Below, piece by piece: positions 36,824-47,400 of a stretch of 64,000 nt of DNA. A program made the position numbers and the translations under genes. The stretch spans positions 62,001-126,000 of the forward strand of contig NZ_RHOB01000009.1 in the NCBI RefSeq assembly GCF_003946085.1. Reading direction: 5' to 3'. The DNA comes from Levilactobacillus angrenensis. Lineage in GTDB: Bacteria > Bacillota > Bacilli > Lactobacillales > Lactobacillaceae. A model generated the notes under the pieces. That model had not been told where the DNA came from, ran no database searches, and saw nothing but the letters and a program-made list of their open reading frames with translations. The stretch's first letter is position 1; each line of letters opens with the position of its first letter.

Positions 36824-39493
36824 TTACAAAGCCTTCTTAAGGAGGCGAGAGCCGACATAGGAGTACGCGTCAGACGACGAGTAGCTGCCGTACCAGAACC
36901 AAAGACCGGAGCTGCCAGCGTGCCAAAACCAGCCGCCACCAGTGTAGACCACATAGTTACCACTGCCATAAACATAGCCATAGTCATGATAGTAAGTGTT
37001 GTATGAATCACTATTGAAAGAAGTTGGCGCCGTTACTCCAGGATGCTCCTTATCAAATCCAAGGCCAGTAATATTTCCATTCTCAGAATTTAATGAATAA
37101 TTGAGCTTGTAATAGGGACTTGTGAACACGTCTGACGCATACTTAGTTGCGTCATCGCATGAGTATAGAGACAAGCTATTAATGTTTAATCCGTCTGTCC
37201 ACATTGCCAAGTTTCCATAGAGATTTTCAATCCCGCGGTAAGTCATTGGTTTGGCACCGCTGGTTACAAATCCAGATGACCCTTTCACATTGTCAGTAGC
37301 TCCGTTGTTCATTAAGGAGTTCCCAGTATTGTCGGTGTTCCCTTTCATAATTGACTGGGAATCGAGAGTAGCGAATTCAATCGTGAACAGAACTTGCAAG
37401 GCGTCTAGTGTATGCACGTCCCACAAGTGATAGCCCTTCTTACCATCTGTGTTATTAGCAACCGCTGAACTTCTTAGCTGAACAATAGTTTGACTAGCTG
37501 TTGGCGTAGCTCCAGTTTTTGACTGTAATTTGCCTGAAGCAATCGACCCTTCGTATCGGGAAACATCGACATAGTCTAGCTCTTTCTTATTGCCAAAATC
37601 ATAGAAGCAGTTTGGCAAATACCAATCGTCGCCTTGCTTAACCAACGAAACTTGCCAAGTGCTTAATGGTTTATTTTTGTCTTGGGTTTTACGGATGTAG
37701 AATTTTGGCACGCGAACAAACGTGTTGCCATACGAATCGGTGACGGTTTTGTCCATCAATCCCCATGGGCCACGAGTATCAAAGTCGTTTTGAGCGCCAT
37801 TGATACCAGCTTTTAGACCCACCGCAGCATCGGTCCGCTGTAAGGCACCAGATGAAGAACCATCCCAACTAACGCCGTAAATGTTACCGTCAACGGTTGG
37901 CAATGGGTCGCTGACCGTAAAGTAGCCGCTTGACCCGGCTGCATTTTCAGCATTAAGGCGGAACAAGTAATCACTTCCAGCTTCAATGCCATCAGTAACC
38001 GTCCCAGTAAGGCTATCAGGATTTAGTGCAACTTTCATCCAGTCCGTGCTGCCTTGCTTTTGATACTCCAGGCTGTATCCGGTTATTTCAGAGCCACCAT
38101 CACTTTTTGGTGCCGTGACCGTGTAGTCGAAACCTTTTTTGCCAGCGTCGTACTCAACTGTCAGTGACGGGATTCCCGGCACTACGGCGGTCCCCAAAGT
38201 AATCACATCAGTATAGTCACTGGAACCCACCGCGTTTTGGGCTGCTGCTTTGAAGTCATACGTCTTCGGAATGTCAACGCCAGTGAGCTGGCCGGTTAAG
38301 TCATCTGGCTTAACAATGACCGTTGTCCAGTCATCCACGCTATGATCTTTCCACAGCAAATTGTACTGTAGGATGTCACTGAAACCGTCCTTCTCAGGCG
38401 CAGTCAGTGTATAGTCAAAGGCTTTGCTAGTTGCGTTGTACTTAACTGCCAGCTTTGGAATTCCAGGCGTCTTCGCTGTTAGAATCCATTTCCATATGGT
38501 TGTAGTACCGTTATAAGTGAAGCTCCACATCGCCCCGTCTGGACCTATCCCGTAGCCGGTAACTAAGCCGTCAAAATCGCAGAAATATTCTCCAATAAGC
38601 GAATGACCAGTTGGGTTATTTTTAGCGTCAATGTCAACTAAGAGCTTGCCGGTATCTTTGGTGCCGATAATCGCTTTCAGTTTGGTATCCACGTCTTCCC
38701 CACTAGCAATCACAAATTTAGCGGAGCCATCGTCACCAGTTAATTTATGTTTTTGCCAGTTAACAGTGTCCGCAGCCTTGACCTTGTCGCCAACCTGTGT
38801 GTCCGCATATTCCTTGGCCGATGTGAGTGCTTCCGCGTCGCCATCGGAAACATCCTTGGTGGTCGCAATGGCATTGCCTTCACCGTCCACCGCACCCTTT
38901 TCCAGCGTGACGGATTCCTTGAAATCCGCCGGCTTGCTACCATCGATGACGGTGGCAGGGATAAGGCTTTTTACATCGTCCGTTTTGACGTAATCGGCCA
39001 AGGTCACCTTCAATTCCTCGTTGGTCACTGCACCAGCTGGGTTGATTGATAGGTCGACGTTACTGGATTGACCCACTACAGTTTCCAGATCAATTCCTAA
39101 AGCCGACCCCATTGCATCTTGATGGATATAAACGGGATCTTTTAACACGGTGACACTGTACAGCACCTCCTTACCATCACCATCGACAGCGAACAATCCA
39201 ACCGAATTCATTTGATAATCATTTGGTGCTTTTGTTTGGTCGATTGCGATATTTACATCCACCGTGCTGTCATTGATGACTGTCACGGTATTAATGTCAG
39301 CCGTTTGCTGAACGTTATCCAGCGACGTTAGGACTTGTAGCTCGGTAACCGACTGATTAAAAAGATTAGTGGTACTGATTTCTGCTTTGGTAAATTTGGC
39401 CGTTGTTTTATTGGCGATAAGCCGTGCGGCTATTGACTGGGCGGCAGTCGTGAAGATGGTTGTTGCGCTTCTCTGCTCGTCATTACTTGCCAC
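36824..39493 (-). CDS. Tail fibre/adhesin, DGR target protein with C-type-lectin-like end
   Basis: The 889-residue protein is the receptor-binding candidate. Residues 1-140 resemble tail-fibre attachment domains. Two fibronectin type III-like repeats follow (about 335-430 and 432-520; each starts PGIP and ends with a GSSDYT- or GSSGYF-like motif). The C-terminal part (about 530-889) has the sulfatase-modifying/C-lectin-type fold marks (YRGIENLYGNLAMWTDGLNI, about 785). Residues 853-885 are encoded by the variable repeat. Twelve of these residues differ from what the template would give, among them Phe 856, His 858, Tyr 868, Tyr 871, Tyr 877 and Tyr 879, probably on the exposed binding face. 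Confidence 0.93.
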   Translation of the reverse strand: MASNDEQRSATTIFTTAAQSIAARLIANKTTAKFTKAEISTTNLFNQSVTELQVLTSLDNVQQTADINTVTVINDSTVDVNIAIDQTKAPNDYQMNSVGLFAVDGDGKEVLYSVTVLKDPVYIHQDAMGSALGIDLETVVGQSSNVDLSINPAGAVTNEELKVTLADYVKTDDVKSLIPATVIDGSKPADFKESVTLEKGAVDGEGNAIATTKDVSDGDAEALTSAKEYADTQVGDKVKAADTVNWQKHKLTGDDGSAKFVIASGEDVDTKLKAIIGTKDTGKLLVDIDAKNNPTGHSLIGEYFCDFDGLVTGYGIGPDGAMWSFTYNGTTTIWKWILTAKTPGIPKLAVKYNATSKAFDYTLTAPEKDGFSDILQYNLLWKDHSVDDWTTVIVKPDDLTGQLTGVDIPKTYDFKAAAQNAVGSSDYTDVITLGTAVVPGIPSLTVEYDAGKKGFDYTVTAPKSDGGSEITGYSLEYQKQGSTDWMKVALNPDSLTGTVTDGIEAGSDYLFRLNAENAAGSSGYFTVSDPLPTVDGNIYGVSWDGSSSGALQRTDAAVGLKAGINGAQNDFDTRGPWGLMDKTVTDSYGNTFVRVPKFYIRKTQDKNKPLSTWQVSLVKQGDDWYLPNCFYDFGNKKELDYVDVSRYEGSIASGKLQSKTGATPTASQTIVQLRSSAVANNTDGKKGYHLWDVHTLDALQVLFTIEFATLDSQSIMKGNTDNTGNSLMNNGATDNVKGSSGFVTSGAKPMTYRGIENLYGNLAMWTDGLNINSLSLYSCDDATKYASDVFTSPYYKLNYSLNSENGNITGLGFDKEHPGVTAPTSFNSDSYNTYYHDYGYVYGSGNYVVYTGGGWFWHAGSSGLWFWYGSYSSSDAYSYVGSRLLKKAL
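36838..36938 (-). repeat. DGR variable repeat (VR), 3' end of the tail-fibre gene
   Basis: 101 bases, ungapped against the template. The 14 differences (coding strand A to T nine times, A to G four, A to C once) are all at template adenines. The distal end (GTCGGCTCTCGCCTCC) is identical in both repeats and is the likely initiation point of mutagenic homology. Confidence 0.95.
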
Positions 39494-39495
39494 TA

Positions 39496-40164
39496 TTACC
39501 CCTCCTTTGCTTTAATCGTTTGTCTAATTTTGGTGACACTAGCTAGCCCTGCTTGTCCTTGCATTGAGATATGGCGGTCCTGCGAGACGTTCATAGTTGA
39601 CCGGATGTTCTGGTGAACCATAGTATAAGAGGTCATATAGAGATTACTTTTGACTGTCGTCCGGAACTGCACCGTGGCTACCTGCACACCCGCGACTACC
39701 GAACTGCGGATACGGTCCAGAACCATGGATTCCTTGCGTTGCGAGTCGATATACTCGGCCGGAACATTGGTGACCTGGATGGCTTGGGACTCATCCTTGA
39801 CTGGCTCAACGTTGATTTCTGAGTATTTGGCACCCAAAGAGTCTGCAATTAAGCGGATAAGACTGTTATAGGTGCCATCCGTTTGACGCGCTAGCTGACG
39901 GGTCTTGATCAGGAAGCGGTAGAAATCGTCGTCAAATCCATTGCGGTTGACGCCCCAGTCAGCTCCAAGTTTGTCCAACCACCCGCCAGCGGCTTCGTCA
40001 ATGCTTCGGGATTTGTCGACCTTGTCGACAGTACTCTGTGCATTTTCCATGTCGTTAGCTAGCAGTGACCACACGAAGGCCATCACCGAATCCAGATCGT
40101 TGGCGACAGGCGTTGGCAGCTCATTGAGCAAATCTGACAGCTCGTAGTGCCCATTACTGTCCAT
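39496..40164 (-). CDS. Baseplate protein, XkdU/YmfQ-like (gp48 type)
   Basis: The 222-residue protein occupies the XkdU position between baseplate J and tail fibre. The region GGWLDKLGADWGVNRNGFDDDFYRFLI (two overlapping parts, about residues 60-86) is typical of proteins that link the baseplate wedge to the fibre. Start ATG 40164 follows GAGGTGG and overlaps the end of the J-like gene by 11 bases. Confidence 0.8.
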   Translation of the reverse strand: MDSNGHYELSDLLNELPTPVANDLDSVMAFVWSLLANDMENAQSTVDKVDKSRSIDEAAGGWLDKLGADWGVNRNGFDDDFYRFLIKTRQLARQTDGTYNSLIRLIADSLGAKYSEINVEPVKDESQAIQVTNVPAEYIDSQRKESMVLDRIRSSVVAGVQVATVQFRTTVKSNLYMTSYTMVHQNIRSTMNVSQDRHISMQGQAGLASVTKIRQTIKAKEG

Positions 40165-41320
40165 CAACGACCACCTCGATTCCGCCATCGGCCATGACGA
40201 CCGTTTCAAACTCATCTAGCTGGATGTCACTCGCCCCTAGTGAGTCCGCTGACTTGCCTAGCTTGACGGTTGCTGAGGCAATGCCGGGCACGTTGTAGAT
40301 GGCCTGAAAGAGCTTGGTATAGACGACCTTCCCTCCCATTTCAACACTCTCAACGTAGTTGGTGATGCCTTGCTTCATGGCATCCGGCCCGTTCGTTGGA
40401 TCAAATTCATCAGCCGCTTGGATTGTGACGGATGCATGTAAGGCCACCTCAGCCGCCGTATCAAAGCTGATTTGGTGCGGGTGGCCCCCGATATCATCCA
40501 CTTGCAGGCTGATACCGCCGACTGTTTGAATGCCAGCCCCGATGCTATCCAAAATGGCCGCCGCGATAGCTTGCTGAGTGCCTCCTAAAACATAGATGTG
40601 AAGCGACTTGGGGGGGTTCCCCTGGTCGTCCGTCTCCGTGGTCAGGTTAGAGACGATTTGCGCCTTCTTGACCCCGGCCACGTTATAGAGCGCTGTGTAG
40701 ATTCCGGATAAAGTAGGCCCCGGTTGTGACGTGACCTGCAGGTGGATTCGATTGCGTAGAGATGTGTCTGCCTCGACGTCGACACCCCCACTAGCCGAAG
40801 CATCGTTGGTGACCGACTCAACTTGGGCCACATCGTCGACCGGAACCGTGATGGTACCGGCCCCAACATTGCTATCTGGTCCTGTATCAACTGCGGCCGC
40901 CCAGCCAGTGCCTCGCCCGGTACCGGTGCCGTCATCGACTAAGTTCACGTTATCGTAGAGCTCGAAGTCGACGCCGTCCTTAGTCCCGTAGGTCATAGGC
41001 TCGGTGATCGTATACCCCGGTTCACCGGTGAAGCTCAGCTTGACAGTGGCTGCCACCGCCGGATTACGATGCAAGCCGTAGTTTGATGCCAGCCGATCTA
41101 GGCTGACACCAGTCGCCGTATCGATAAATCCCGCGAAGTAAGAGGCTTCGATATCTTGATACAAGATAGCTTGAAACCATGAAAAAAGGCGGATGACAAT
41201 GCCGAAAGCAGAGGCTTCATCCGTCTTCGTATCTTCACCGTACTTAGCTTTGACCGTATCACTCATTTGGGCGACCAAGTCGTCGTTGTCGGGCACCGCC
41301 ATGCCCTTGTCATCAATCAT
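40154..41320 (-). CDS. Baseplate J-like protein (XkdT, Mu gp47)
   Basis: The 388-residue protein forms the baseplate wedge. It shows the family's N-terminal block (DIEASYFAGFIDTATGVSLD with LDRLASNYGLHR, about residues 55-85), a beta-rich middle with VDTGPDSNVGAGTI, and a C-terminal GGIEVVVDG end. The order XkdS-XkdT-XkdU matches PBSX. It overlaps its neighbours by a few bases on both sides. Confidence 0.9.
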   Translation of the reverse strand: MIDDKGMAVPDNDDLVAQMSDTVKAKYGEDTKTDEASAFGIVIRLFSWFQAILYQDIEASYFAGFIDTATGVSLDRLASNYGLHRNPAVAATVKLSFTGEPGYTITEPMTYGTKDGVDFELYDNVNLVDDGTGTGRGTGWAAAVDTGPDSNVGAGTITVPVDDVAQVESVTNDASASGGVDVEADTSLRNRIHLQVTSQPGPTLSGIYTALYNVAGVKKAQIVSNLTTETDDQGNPPKSLHIYVLGGTQQAIAAAILDSIGAGIQTVGGISLQVDDIGGHPHQISFDTAAEVALHASVTIQAADEFDPTNGPDAMKQGITNYVESVEMGGKVVYTKLFQAIYNVPGIASATVKLGKSADSLGASDIQLDEFETVVMADGGIEVVVDGQ

Positions 41321-41687
41321 CGAGACTCACCTCCGTTTCCAGTGTCTGCTGCTGTGATTCGTCTTCACGCTTCAAGTACACGATTTTCAAGTCAGCTGTT
41401 CGGTCGCTATCGGGATCACTCAGCTCGACCGATAGAACCGATGCCACCCGCGGTTCTTGCTCGGTGATAGCATCGGCGATATCTGTGGCTAGATACTCTT
41501 TGCTGACCCGCTTACCGAACATGTTTTCGGGGTCAACCCCCATTTCGTCGGCGGGCTCAAACTCCAGCAAGCGTGTCTGGACGATAATTTTGACCGATTG
41601 GGCCAGCTCATCATCGCCATTGACCGTGTTCAGGTCTCCGTTGACGATGTCCAGGTCACCATCAGCATTTAGCTTTAAGTCCATCAC
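41313..41687 (-). CDS. Baseplate wedge protein, XkdS-like (DUF2634, gp25 type)
   Basis: The 124-residue protein fits the small lysozyme-like wedge protein family: an N-terminal DGDLDIVNGDLNTVNGDDEL, then VKIIVQTRLLEFEPADEMG, then the DIADAITEQEPRV block. It precedes baseplate J with an 8-base overlap, the conserved order. Confidence 0.85.
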   Translation of the reverse strand: MMDLKLNADGDLDIVNGDLNTVNGDDELAQSVKIIVQTRLLEFEPADEMGVDPENMFGKRVSKEYLATDIADAITEQEPRVASVLSVELSDPDSDRTADLKIVYLKREDESQQQTLETEVSLDD

Positions 41688-42031
41688 ATCACCTCCAAAA
41701 TCGTCGCATCATTGATGTCGTGCTTCCGGCTAGACGCCTTGGTGAAGGCGCCGGATCCCGAAAAGTTATCCGTGTCACCATCCATGAAGAGAATTGCCAC
41801 CGTACTGCCCACCTTGATATCATGCTGGGCGCTTTTCGACACCCGGGCCCCGTGGATGACACCAATCCGGCTCCCGTCGCTGTCTTTTCCCAACGGCTGG
41901 ACATCGGCGATATGAGAAGCTGCATCATAGCGGACCACTGTGGCGTACTTGCCCACTGAAAGCTGGTCCATGATACTATCCACGACGTCTTGCAATACGT
42001 CATGAAAAACTGCCTCGACATTCTTGGCCAT
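41684..42031 (-). CDS. Tail protein, XkdR-like (DUF2577)
   Basis: The 115-residue beta-rich protein carries an OB-like segment (ATVVRYDAASHIADVQPLGK) and VGSTVAILFMDGDTDN, typical of the small protein between the hub and gp25 in PBSX-like phages. It overlaps neighbours by 4 bases and 1 base, showing tight coupling. Confidence 0.82.
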   Translation of the reverse strand: MAKNVEAVFHDVLQDVVDSIMDQLSVGKYATVVRYDAASHIADVQPLGKDSDGSRIGVIHGARVSKSAQHDIKVGSTVAILFMDGDTDNFSGSGAFTKASSRKHDINDATILEVM

Positions 42032-42897
42032 TAGGCATACACCTCCATCGTCGTGATCATTCCCGAGTCATCACAAGTATGCTGACCGGACTGGACTCGC
42101 TTAGTCCCACTGAAGACGGGGCTATCGACTTGGATGATAGATCCCGTTGATACCTGATACTGCAGGAGCGACTGGATTTCAACCGTCTTCTTTTTCGAAT
42201 CCTCATCATCCTCGTTGTAGACCGGCTCAGCAATTAGGCCCGTACCTCCGTGTTTTCCCTTCTGATGCATCGTCAAGTAGAGGTGTTCCTGGTAGCCATT
42301 TGCCTTGCTCAGGTCATCGACACACAAGATGCCTCGCCGACGGTAGGCCTTAGAACCGCCCTTTTTGGCTGCTTTCTTGATGAGCGTCACGGGATTTCCG
42401 TTGGCTGTATAGCCTGACTTGTAGGCCGCGCCCGGCTTCGCTAGCTTGAGCTTGCCAAGTGTGATGCCAGCTTCCCGTGCTATTCTCCGAATGGCGGTGC
42501 TGACCGTGGTTCCGGGGCCGAGAGACAGGCTAACCTTTTTCTTGACATTTTCATCATGGCCTTCCTTAAAATCGAAGTTGAAGGTACCAGTCACCCCGTC
42601 AGTGCTGTACGGCTGAGTATGCGTAATGAAGCCTTCAGTCAGTAGCCCCACGCCGGACTCACTGTAGCCGGCAAAAAGTTTGATATGGCGTTTTTCCTTG
42701 AAAATCTTGCGGTGTGAGGCTGACAGGTTCATGACTGACACACTGCAAGTCTGGGCCGTTGTCGAGTCGCTAAAAGGGACGGTGAAGCCAATGCCAAAAG
42801 AGTAGTTAAGCTTCTGGTGGTAGTAGAACTTATAGGTCTGGCTCTTTGTGATCACCCAAAGTTCTACTCGGCGGCCGTACAAGTACTTTGTCGCCAT
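42031..42897 (-). CDS. Tail hub protein, XkdQ-like (gpD/gp27 family)
   Basis: The 288-residue protein should form the central hub at the tail tip. The N-terminal half holds the phage late-control-like fold (FTVPFSDSTTAQTCSVSVMN about residue 39, then a LFAGYSESG block), and the middle the VSTAIRRIAREAGI segment typical of this family. It lies between the plug gene and the XkdR-like gene. Confidence 0.85.
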   Translation of the reverse strand: MATKYLYGRRVELWVITKSQTYKFYYHQKLNYSFGIGFTVPFSDSTTAQTCSVSVMNLSASHRKIFKEKRHIKLFAGYSESGVGLLTEGFITHTQPYSTDGVTGTFNFDFKEGHDENVKKKVSLSLGPGTTVSTAIRRIAREAGITLGKLKLAKPGAAYKSGYTANGNPVTLIKKAAKKGGSKAYRRRGILCVDDLSKANGYQEHLYLTMHQKGKHGGTGLIAEPVYNEDDEDSKKKTVEIQSLLQYQVSTGSIIQVDSPVFSGTKRVQSGQHTCDDSGMITTMEVYA

Positions 42898-43278
42898 TTA
42901 GTCCACCTCCTCATCATCATCGACATCGATAGGCCCCGGCGTCGCAGTATCTTCTGGGTCTAAATCATCTTCGAAAAGAAAGACTGACACCATAAACTCA
43001 TCGATGCCACACCTGGTCGCTTGCCCCGATTCGTCCATCGGGATGAGTGACGTCGCTGGTAAGCGCGGGTCCGGGTTCCCCTTGAAGAGCGGCGTATCTA
43101 AGACCAGCTTCTCGTCACGTACTAGTAGAGTCTCATCAAGTAAACTGACTCTGACGGTGAAGAAATCGTCCTCGTCGTTGTACTTGAAGGTTAGCAGATA
43201 CGTTCGTCCATCAAGATCGTACTCAAAGGTCTCCGGTAGATTCTCAACGTCTACCGGCACGTAGTTTCTCAGCGCCAT
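42898..43278 (-). CDS. Baseplate plug-like protein
   Basis: The 126-residue acidic protein has a compact beta-rich core (TYLLTFKYNDEDDFFTVRVS, about residues 27-46) and GNPDPRLPATSLIP, then a very acidic tail. It corresponds to the small plug proteins found between the LysM protein and the hub in lactobacillar myophages. It lies one base before the hub gene. Confidence 0.72.
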   Translation of the reverse strand: MALRNYVPVDVENLPETFEYDLDGRTYLLTFKYNDEDDFFTVRVSLLDETLLVRDEKLVLDTPLFKGNPDPRLPATSLIPMDESGQATRCGIDEFMVSVFLFEDDLDPEDTATPGPIDVDDDEEVD

Positions 43279-43290
43279 ATCATCACTCCT

Positions 43291-44454
43291 TTACTTGACT
43301 CGCAGTCGTTTAGGGTACTTGCCCATCTTGGGGTCCGGGTACATGGTCTTCTTCTCAGACCCGTTCCATTTGCGAAGTTGCGTCACAGTTGTGTGATAGG
43401 TCTTCGCCAGTCCCCAATAGGTCATACCGTACTTGACGGCGATGGTTTTCTTCTTCGACTTTTTCTTGGTCCCGGATTTCGACTTCTTCCCGGAATTCTT
43501 CTTCGTCTTCTTCTTAGTGACCACCTGAGCCTTGTAGGCAAACTGGAAGGTCATTGTGATCTGGATCATGCCCTTGTAGGGCGCATCTAGCGTCTTCTCA
43601 AGTCCCGTCATGAAGAGGTGCTTGTAGTAGATGTGGTTGAACCCAGGCTTGACCCAGTCCGACTTATAGACTAGCTCCGTTCCATCAAACTGCCATTTTC
43701 GCAGATTCTGAAACTGTTTCTGGACAGTTTTGGCGACCAACCCTGCTCCTGACACATCATCCTTCTTGCCGGACCATAGACGGTCACCAGCTTTCTGATC
43801 AAAAAGCCAGCCGGTGACGGTGATGGTCTTACCCGTTCGGCGAACGTGGTCGACGACCGGATCATCGTGATCGATGGGGTAAGTCGTCGCCTCACTTTCG
43901 TTGGATTCGGACTCGCTGGACGCGAAGATGAAGACTTCCAGCCCCGTCATTGAATTAGTGGCGTGAAGACTAGCGTGTGGAGCCAGAAACCGCTCGGCAT
44001 TCTGCTTGCGTTGCGCGGCGATGCGCTTAAGTGCCGTCTTGTGACGCTTAGACTCGTACTTGTCACGCTCAGATTTAGCCGATGAGAGCTTCTTTTGGGC
44101 GTTTGATACCTTAGAAGACGCATTGCTAGCCTTACTCTTGAAATCTGAGCTTTTGAGCTTGGCGTTGGCCTTATCGATTTGCGTTTGCAAAGTCGAGATG
44201 TGCTTCTTTTGGGCCGCAGTGAGCGGCTTAGGTGTCTTCCGCTTGGTTAGCTTCTTGTCACTCTTTTTCTTCCGGTAGTAGTTAACTCCCTTATTTAAAC
44301 TGTCAATTTCTTTCTGGTTTGCACTGATTGTTGCTTTGAGATTGGCTTTTTCCGATAGGATCGAGCCATTTTTCTTTGAAGCGCTGGTAAGCTTTGAGCG
44401 GGCAGACTTGACCTTAGCCTGCTCGGCTCGCCATTGCTTGGTATATACGGCCAT
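43291..44454 (-). CDS. XkdP-like tail protein with LysM domain
   Basis: The 387-residue protein has a long Lys/Ser-rich N-terminal coiled coil (residues 1-145), a middle beta domain (about 165-310; includes VTGWLFDQKAGDRLW) and a C-terminal LysM-like fold (VKYGMTYWGLAKTYHTTVTQ, about 343-362). The coiled-coil extension is longer than in PBSX XkdP. It lies between tape measure and plug, as expected. Confidence 0.82.
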   Translation of the reverse strand: MAVYTKQWRAEQAKVKSARSKLTSASKKNGSILSEKANLKATISANQKEIDSLNKGVNYYRKKKSDKKLTKRKTPKPLTAAQKKHISTLQTQIDKANAKLKSSDFKSKASNASSKVSNAQKKLSSAKSERDKYESKRHKTALKRIAAQRKQNAERFLAPHASLHATNSMTGLEVFIFASSESESNESEATTYPIDHDDPVVDHVRRTGKTITVTGWLFDQKAGDRLWSGKKDDVSGAGLVAKTVQKQFQNLRKWQFDGTELVYKSDWVKPGFNHIYYKHLFMTGLEKTLDAPYKGMIQITMTFQFAYKAQVVTKKKTKKNSGKKSKSGTKKKSKKKTIAVKYGMTYWGLAKTYHTTVTQLRKWNGSEKKTMYPDPKMGKYPKRLRVK

Positions 44455-44466
44455 CTATAGCCCTCC

Positions 44467-47400
44467 TTACTCAAAAGCATTCCCAAGTTCGTTGGTGAAG
44501 AGGTTGACCATGACGTCCTTGACCGCAGACTTCATCTTGCCGATGGCCTTGCTGTCAGCATTGCCCATGATCTTAACGTTCAGGCTGACCTTCACGTCCG
44601 GCTTGCCACTCTTAGTGCTCCGCAACATCTTCTTGCTGTCGGCATTGCTGGTGACGTGTGAGGCCTTATCGAACTGCATAATTTCAGGCCCTTTTTCGCC
44701 TACCAAAAAGGGCTCGTTAACTGGTGTTTGACCACCATTAGCAAACCCTTTTCCGAACGCTGCTTTAATTTTCTGGGCACCGGCCACGTGTGAGCTAGTG
44801 TAGCCGCCACGCTCCCATTGTTTGGAGAACTTTGCGGCCAAAGAACTAACGGATCCTTTTCCCCGCAGAACGCTCTTCAAGACTGCACTATCTGACCCAT
44901 CTCCATTGAGGGCGAAGGCTAATTGAGTGGCAGCTGATTTCCAATTTCCGCCATGTTTCTTGGCATAGCTGATCAAGTTGGATTTACGCCCACCGAGCCA
45001 TTGGCCTAGTCCAGATGCTCCACCACCGGGATTGATGGCCCCCGAGTTCAGGCCTGATTCAAAGGACCAGTTCCCAAGAACGGCGGCAATCCCGGCACTA
45101 GTTGCCGCTGGGTATGCGCTCTTGATGGCTTTGGCCAGAGTACGAGCACGACTAGCCACACTTCCGGACAAGCCACCGACCGAGATGTCATCAGTCTGCA
45201 GATTCTTCTTGATCCAGGCGATGGCTGACTTGCCAAGTTGCTGTTTAAAGAGTTTTTGTAGGCCAGTGTCCTTGGTAGACTTGGGCTTGACGCTCTTCAT
45301 CTTAGTGACATCTTCCCAACCAGCGGTTGAAGAGCCGCCAATGGAAAACATCTTATGCTTGGTAGCCCCAACGTGGACGTGTGTCCCGCTAGGACCCAGT
45401 TTAGCGATAGCTTGACCTGTTTTGACCTGGTCACCCTTGTGGACCAACAGAGTAGCCCCAGAGTTACTTTTACCATTAAGTTCTTGGTAGATGAGTGATT
45501 GGCCGCCACCACGCGTTGCGATGTACTCACCAATCCCATTACTGCCGCCCCAGTTACGGGGCGCACCTCCGGCACCAGTGACGACACCAGGATACATGGC
45601 GTAGACCGTCTTAGCACCGGAGAAATCGACACCATCATGGGAGCTAAAGCCGCCGCTGACAGCGCCACGATTACCGAAGCCCGATGATACAGACCAGCCC
45701 GGCCCCGGTGTATGCTTCCAAGTGCCACCGCCGTCGATGAGACTGTTGATGACGGACCAGCCAGCCGAGTACCATTGAGGGCCCACGGAGTTAGCCGCGT
45801 CCAGAGTGGCCTTATGCAGACCCCGTCCTAAGTCAGTTCCATTGGTCCCCTTGGCGTTGCCAGCGAAGTCACGGTCCCATGCTGCCTGCGGATGAGCCTG
45901 ATTTTTCGAAGCCAAGCTGATAAGCTTGCTCTTAGAAGCACCAGTCCCTTTAGCAAAGTGTGGTAGGTAAGGCTTGGCTTTCTCGACCTGATCGCCATTA
46001 AAGACTTCGTCGCCCTTGCGAAGCGGAGCAACTACGTCATTGCCGATAGGCTTAAGGAGTTGGTTGCCACGGCCTACCAGTTCTTGGCGTGGCCCCGACT
46101 TCGAGTCGTTCAGCACCGCCAGCTGGTCGCTCCCGATTGGCCCGTTAGACCCGGTGGCGTAGTGAATCGGCTTCAAGACAGATTTGTTGCCGCCAAACTG
46201 TCCCAGCGCCGTATCGATGCCAGAGATACCGCCATTAAGTGAATTGACCGCTGACTTCATTGCGCTGTGGGCGTATGGCCCCAATTTGCTCATAGCATCG
46301 CCAAAGTCACTAGCGGTCGCCTTGGCGTCAGAAGTCATACCCTTGTGGAGTGAATCCATTTGGGAGTTGACCCCATGGCGCATCTGCTTGACCTGCTTGA
46401 CGCCGCCCTTTTGCATCGAATCAAAATCTGAAACGGTGTTTTTGCGCAGCTTGTTGGTTTGCCGGTTAGTCGATGACGTGATTCCCTTGAAATCCCGTGT
46501 GTTCGTCGACTTGAAGGTCTTGACCGTTTTACCGGACTTCTTCGTAGCCTTGGAGTAGTTGCCGGTGATATCTCGCGAAATCTTAGTCATCGACTTCTTG
46601 GTCGACTTCTCGGTTCCGGATAAGCTAAGTCCCTTGACACGCGTCCCAACGCTCGCAGAGCCGGCTGTAGGTGATACGTTCGTCGTGCCTGCCACGTATC
46701 CGGGAAGCGTCTTCCCAGCGCCTAAACCACCGTGAAGCAGCTTCTGCGTATCCTTGGCGTTGATGACATGCTCACCAGCACGGAGTTGGGTGATAGCCGG
46801 CCCTTTACCCAATAGGCGGTAGGTCCCCGTCTTAGGGTTATAGGCAACTTCTTGCCCGGCTTCGTTGACCATGGCGGGTCCCGTCTTCTTGATGGGGCCA
46901 CCAGCCGCATGACTCAAACCACCGATATCTGTACCGGCACCGGCACCGTAGCCCTGAGTTGGTGATACGATGGGGTGATCATGATTCTTTTTAGCGGTGT
47001 TGTTGGCTTGTTCAATGTTTTTCTTCATGTTCGGGATAGCTTTTTTCCACAGCTTGACAAATCGCTGTGTGAAGGCGTCCCCAATCTGAGCCCCGATGAT
47101 GGCCCCAACGGGGTCACCACCAGTTAAGGCGAGGCCCACCGCGGCCCCAACGCTCTTACCAGTGATGCTCCAAACGGCCTTGCCGCCTTTCTTTGAGCTG
47201 ACGCCGTATTTGAAGGCGGTCGATACATCAGAGCCAATGTCACTAGCCCAGGCAGCCCAAGCGAGCCCCATGGCCGTGTTGCCCATTTTCAGGCCGATAT
47301 GCTTACCGGTCCGAGCCGAGCCAGCGTACGAAGCTTTACTAAATGCCGCACCGGATTTTTTACCAGTACGAGCCGCACCAGAGTAGCTGTACTTGGCACT

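Noticed and set aside
36619-37011. Open frame on the minus strand with an internal repeat (AAGFGTLAAPVFGSG and AAGIGTLATPVFGTG)
   Set aside because: It is only another reading phase through the DGR template and variable repeats; the repeat in the peptide is the TR/VR pair. No ribosome site.
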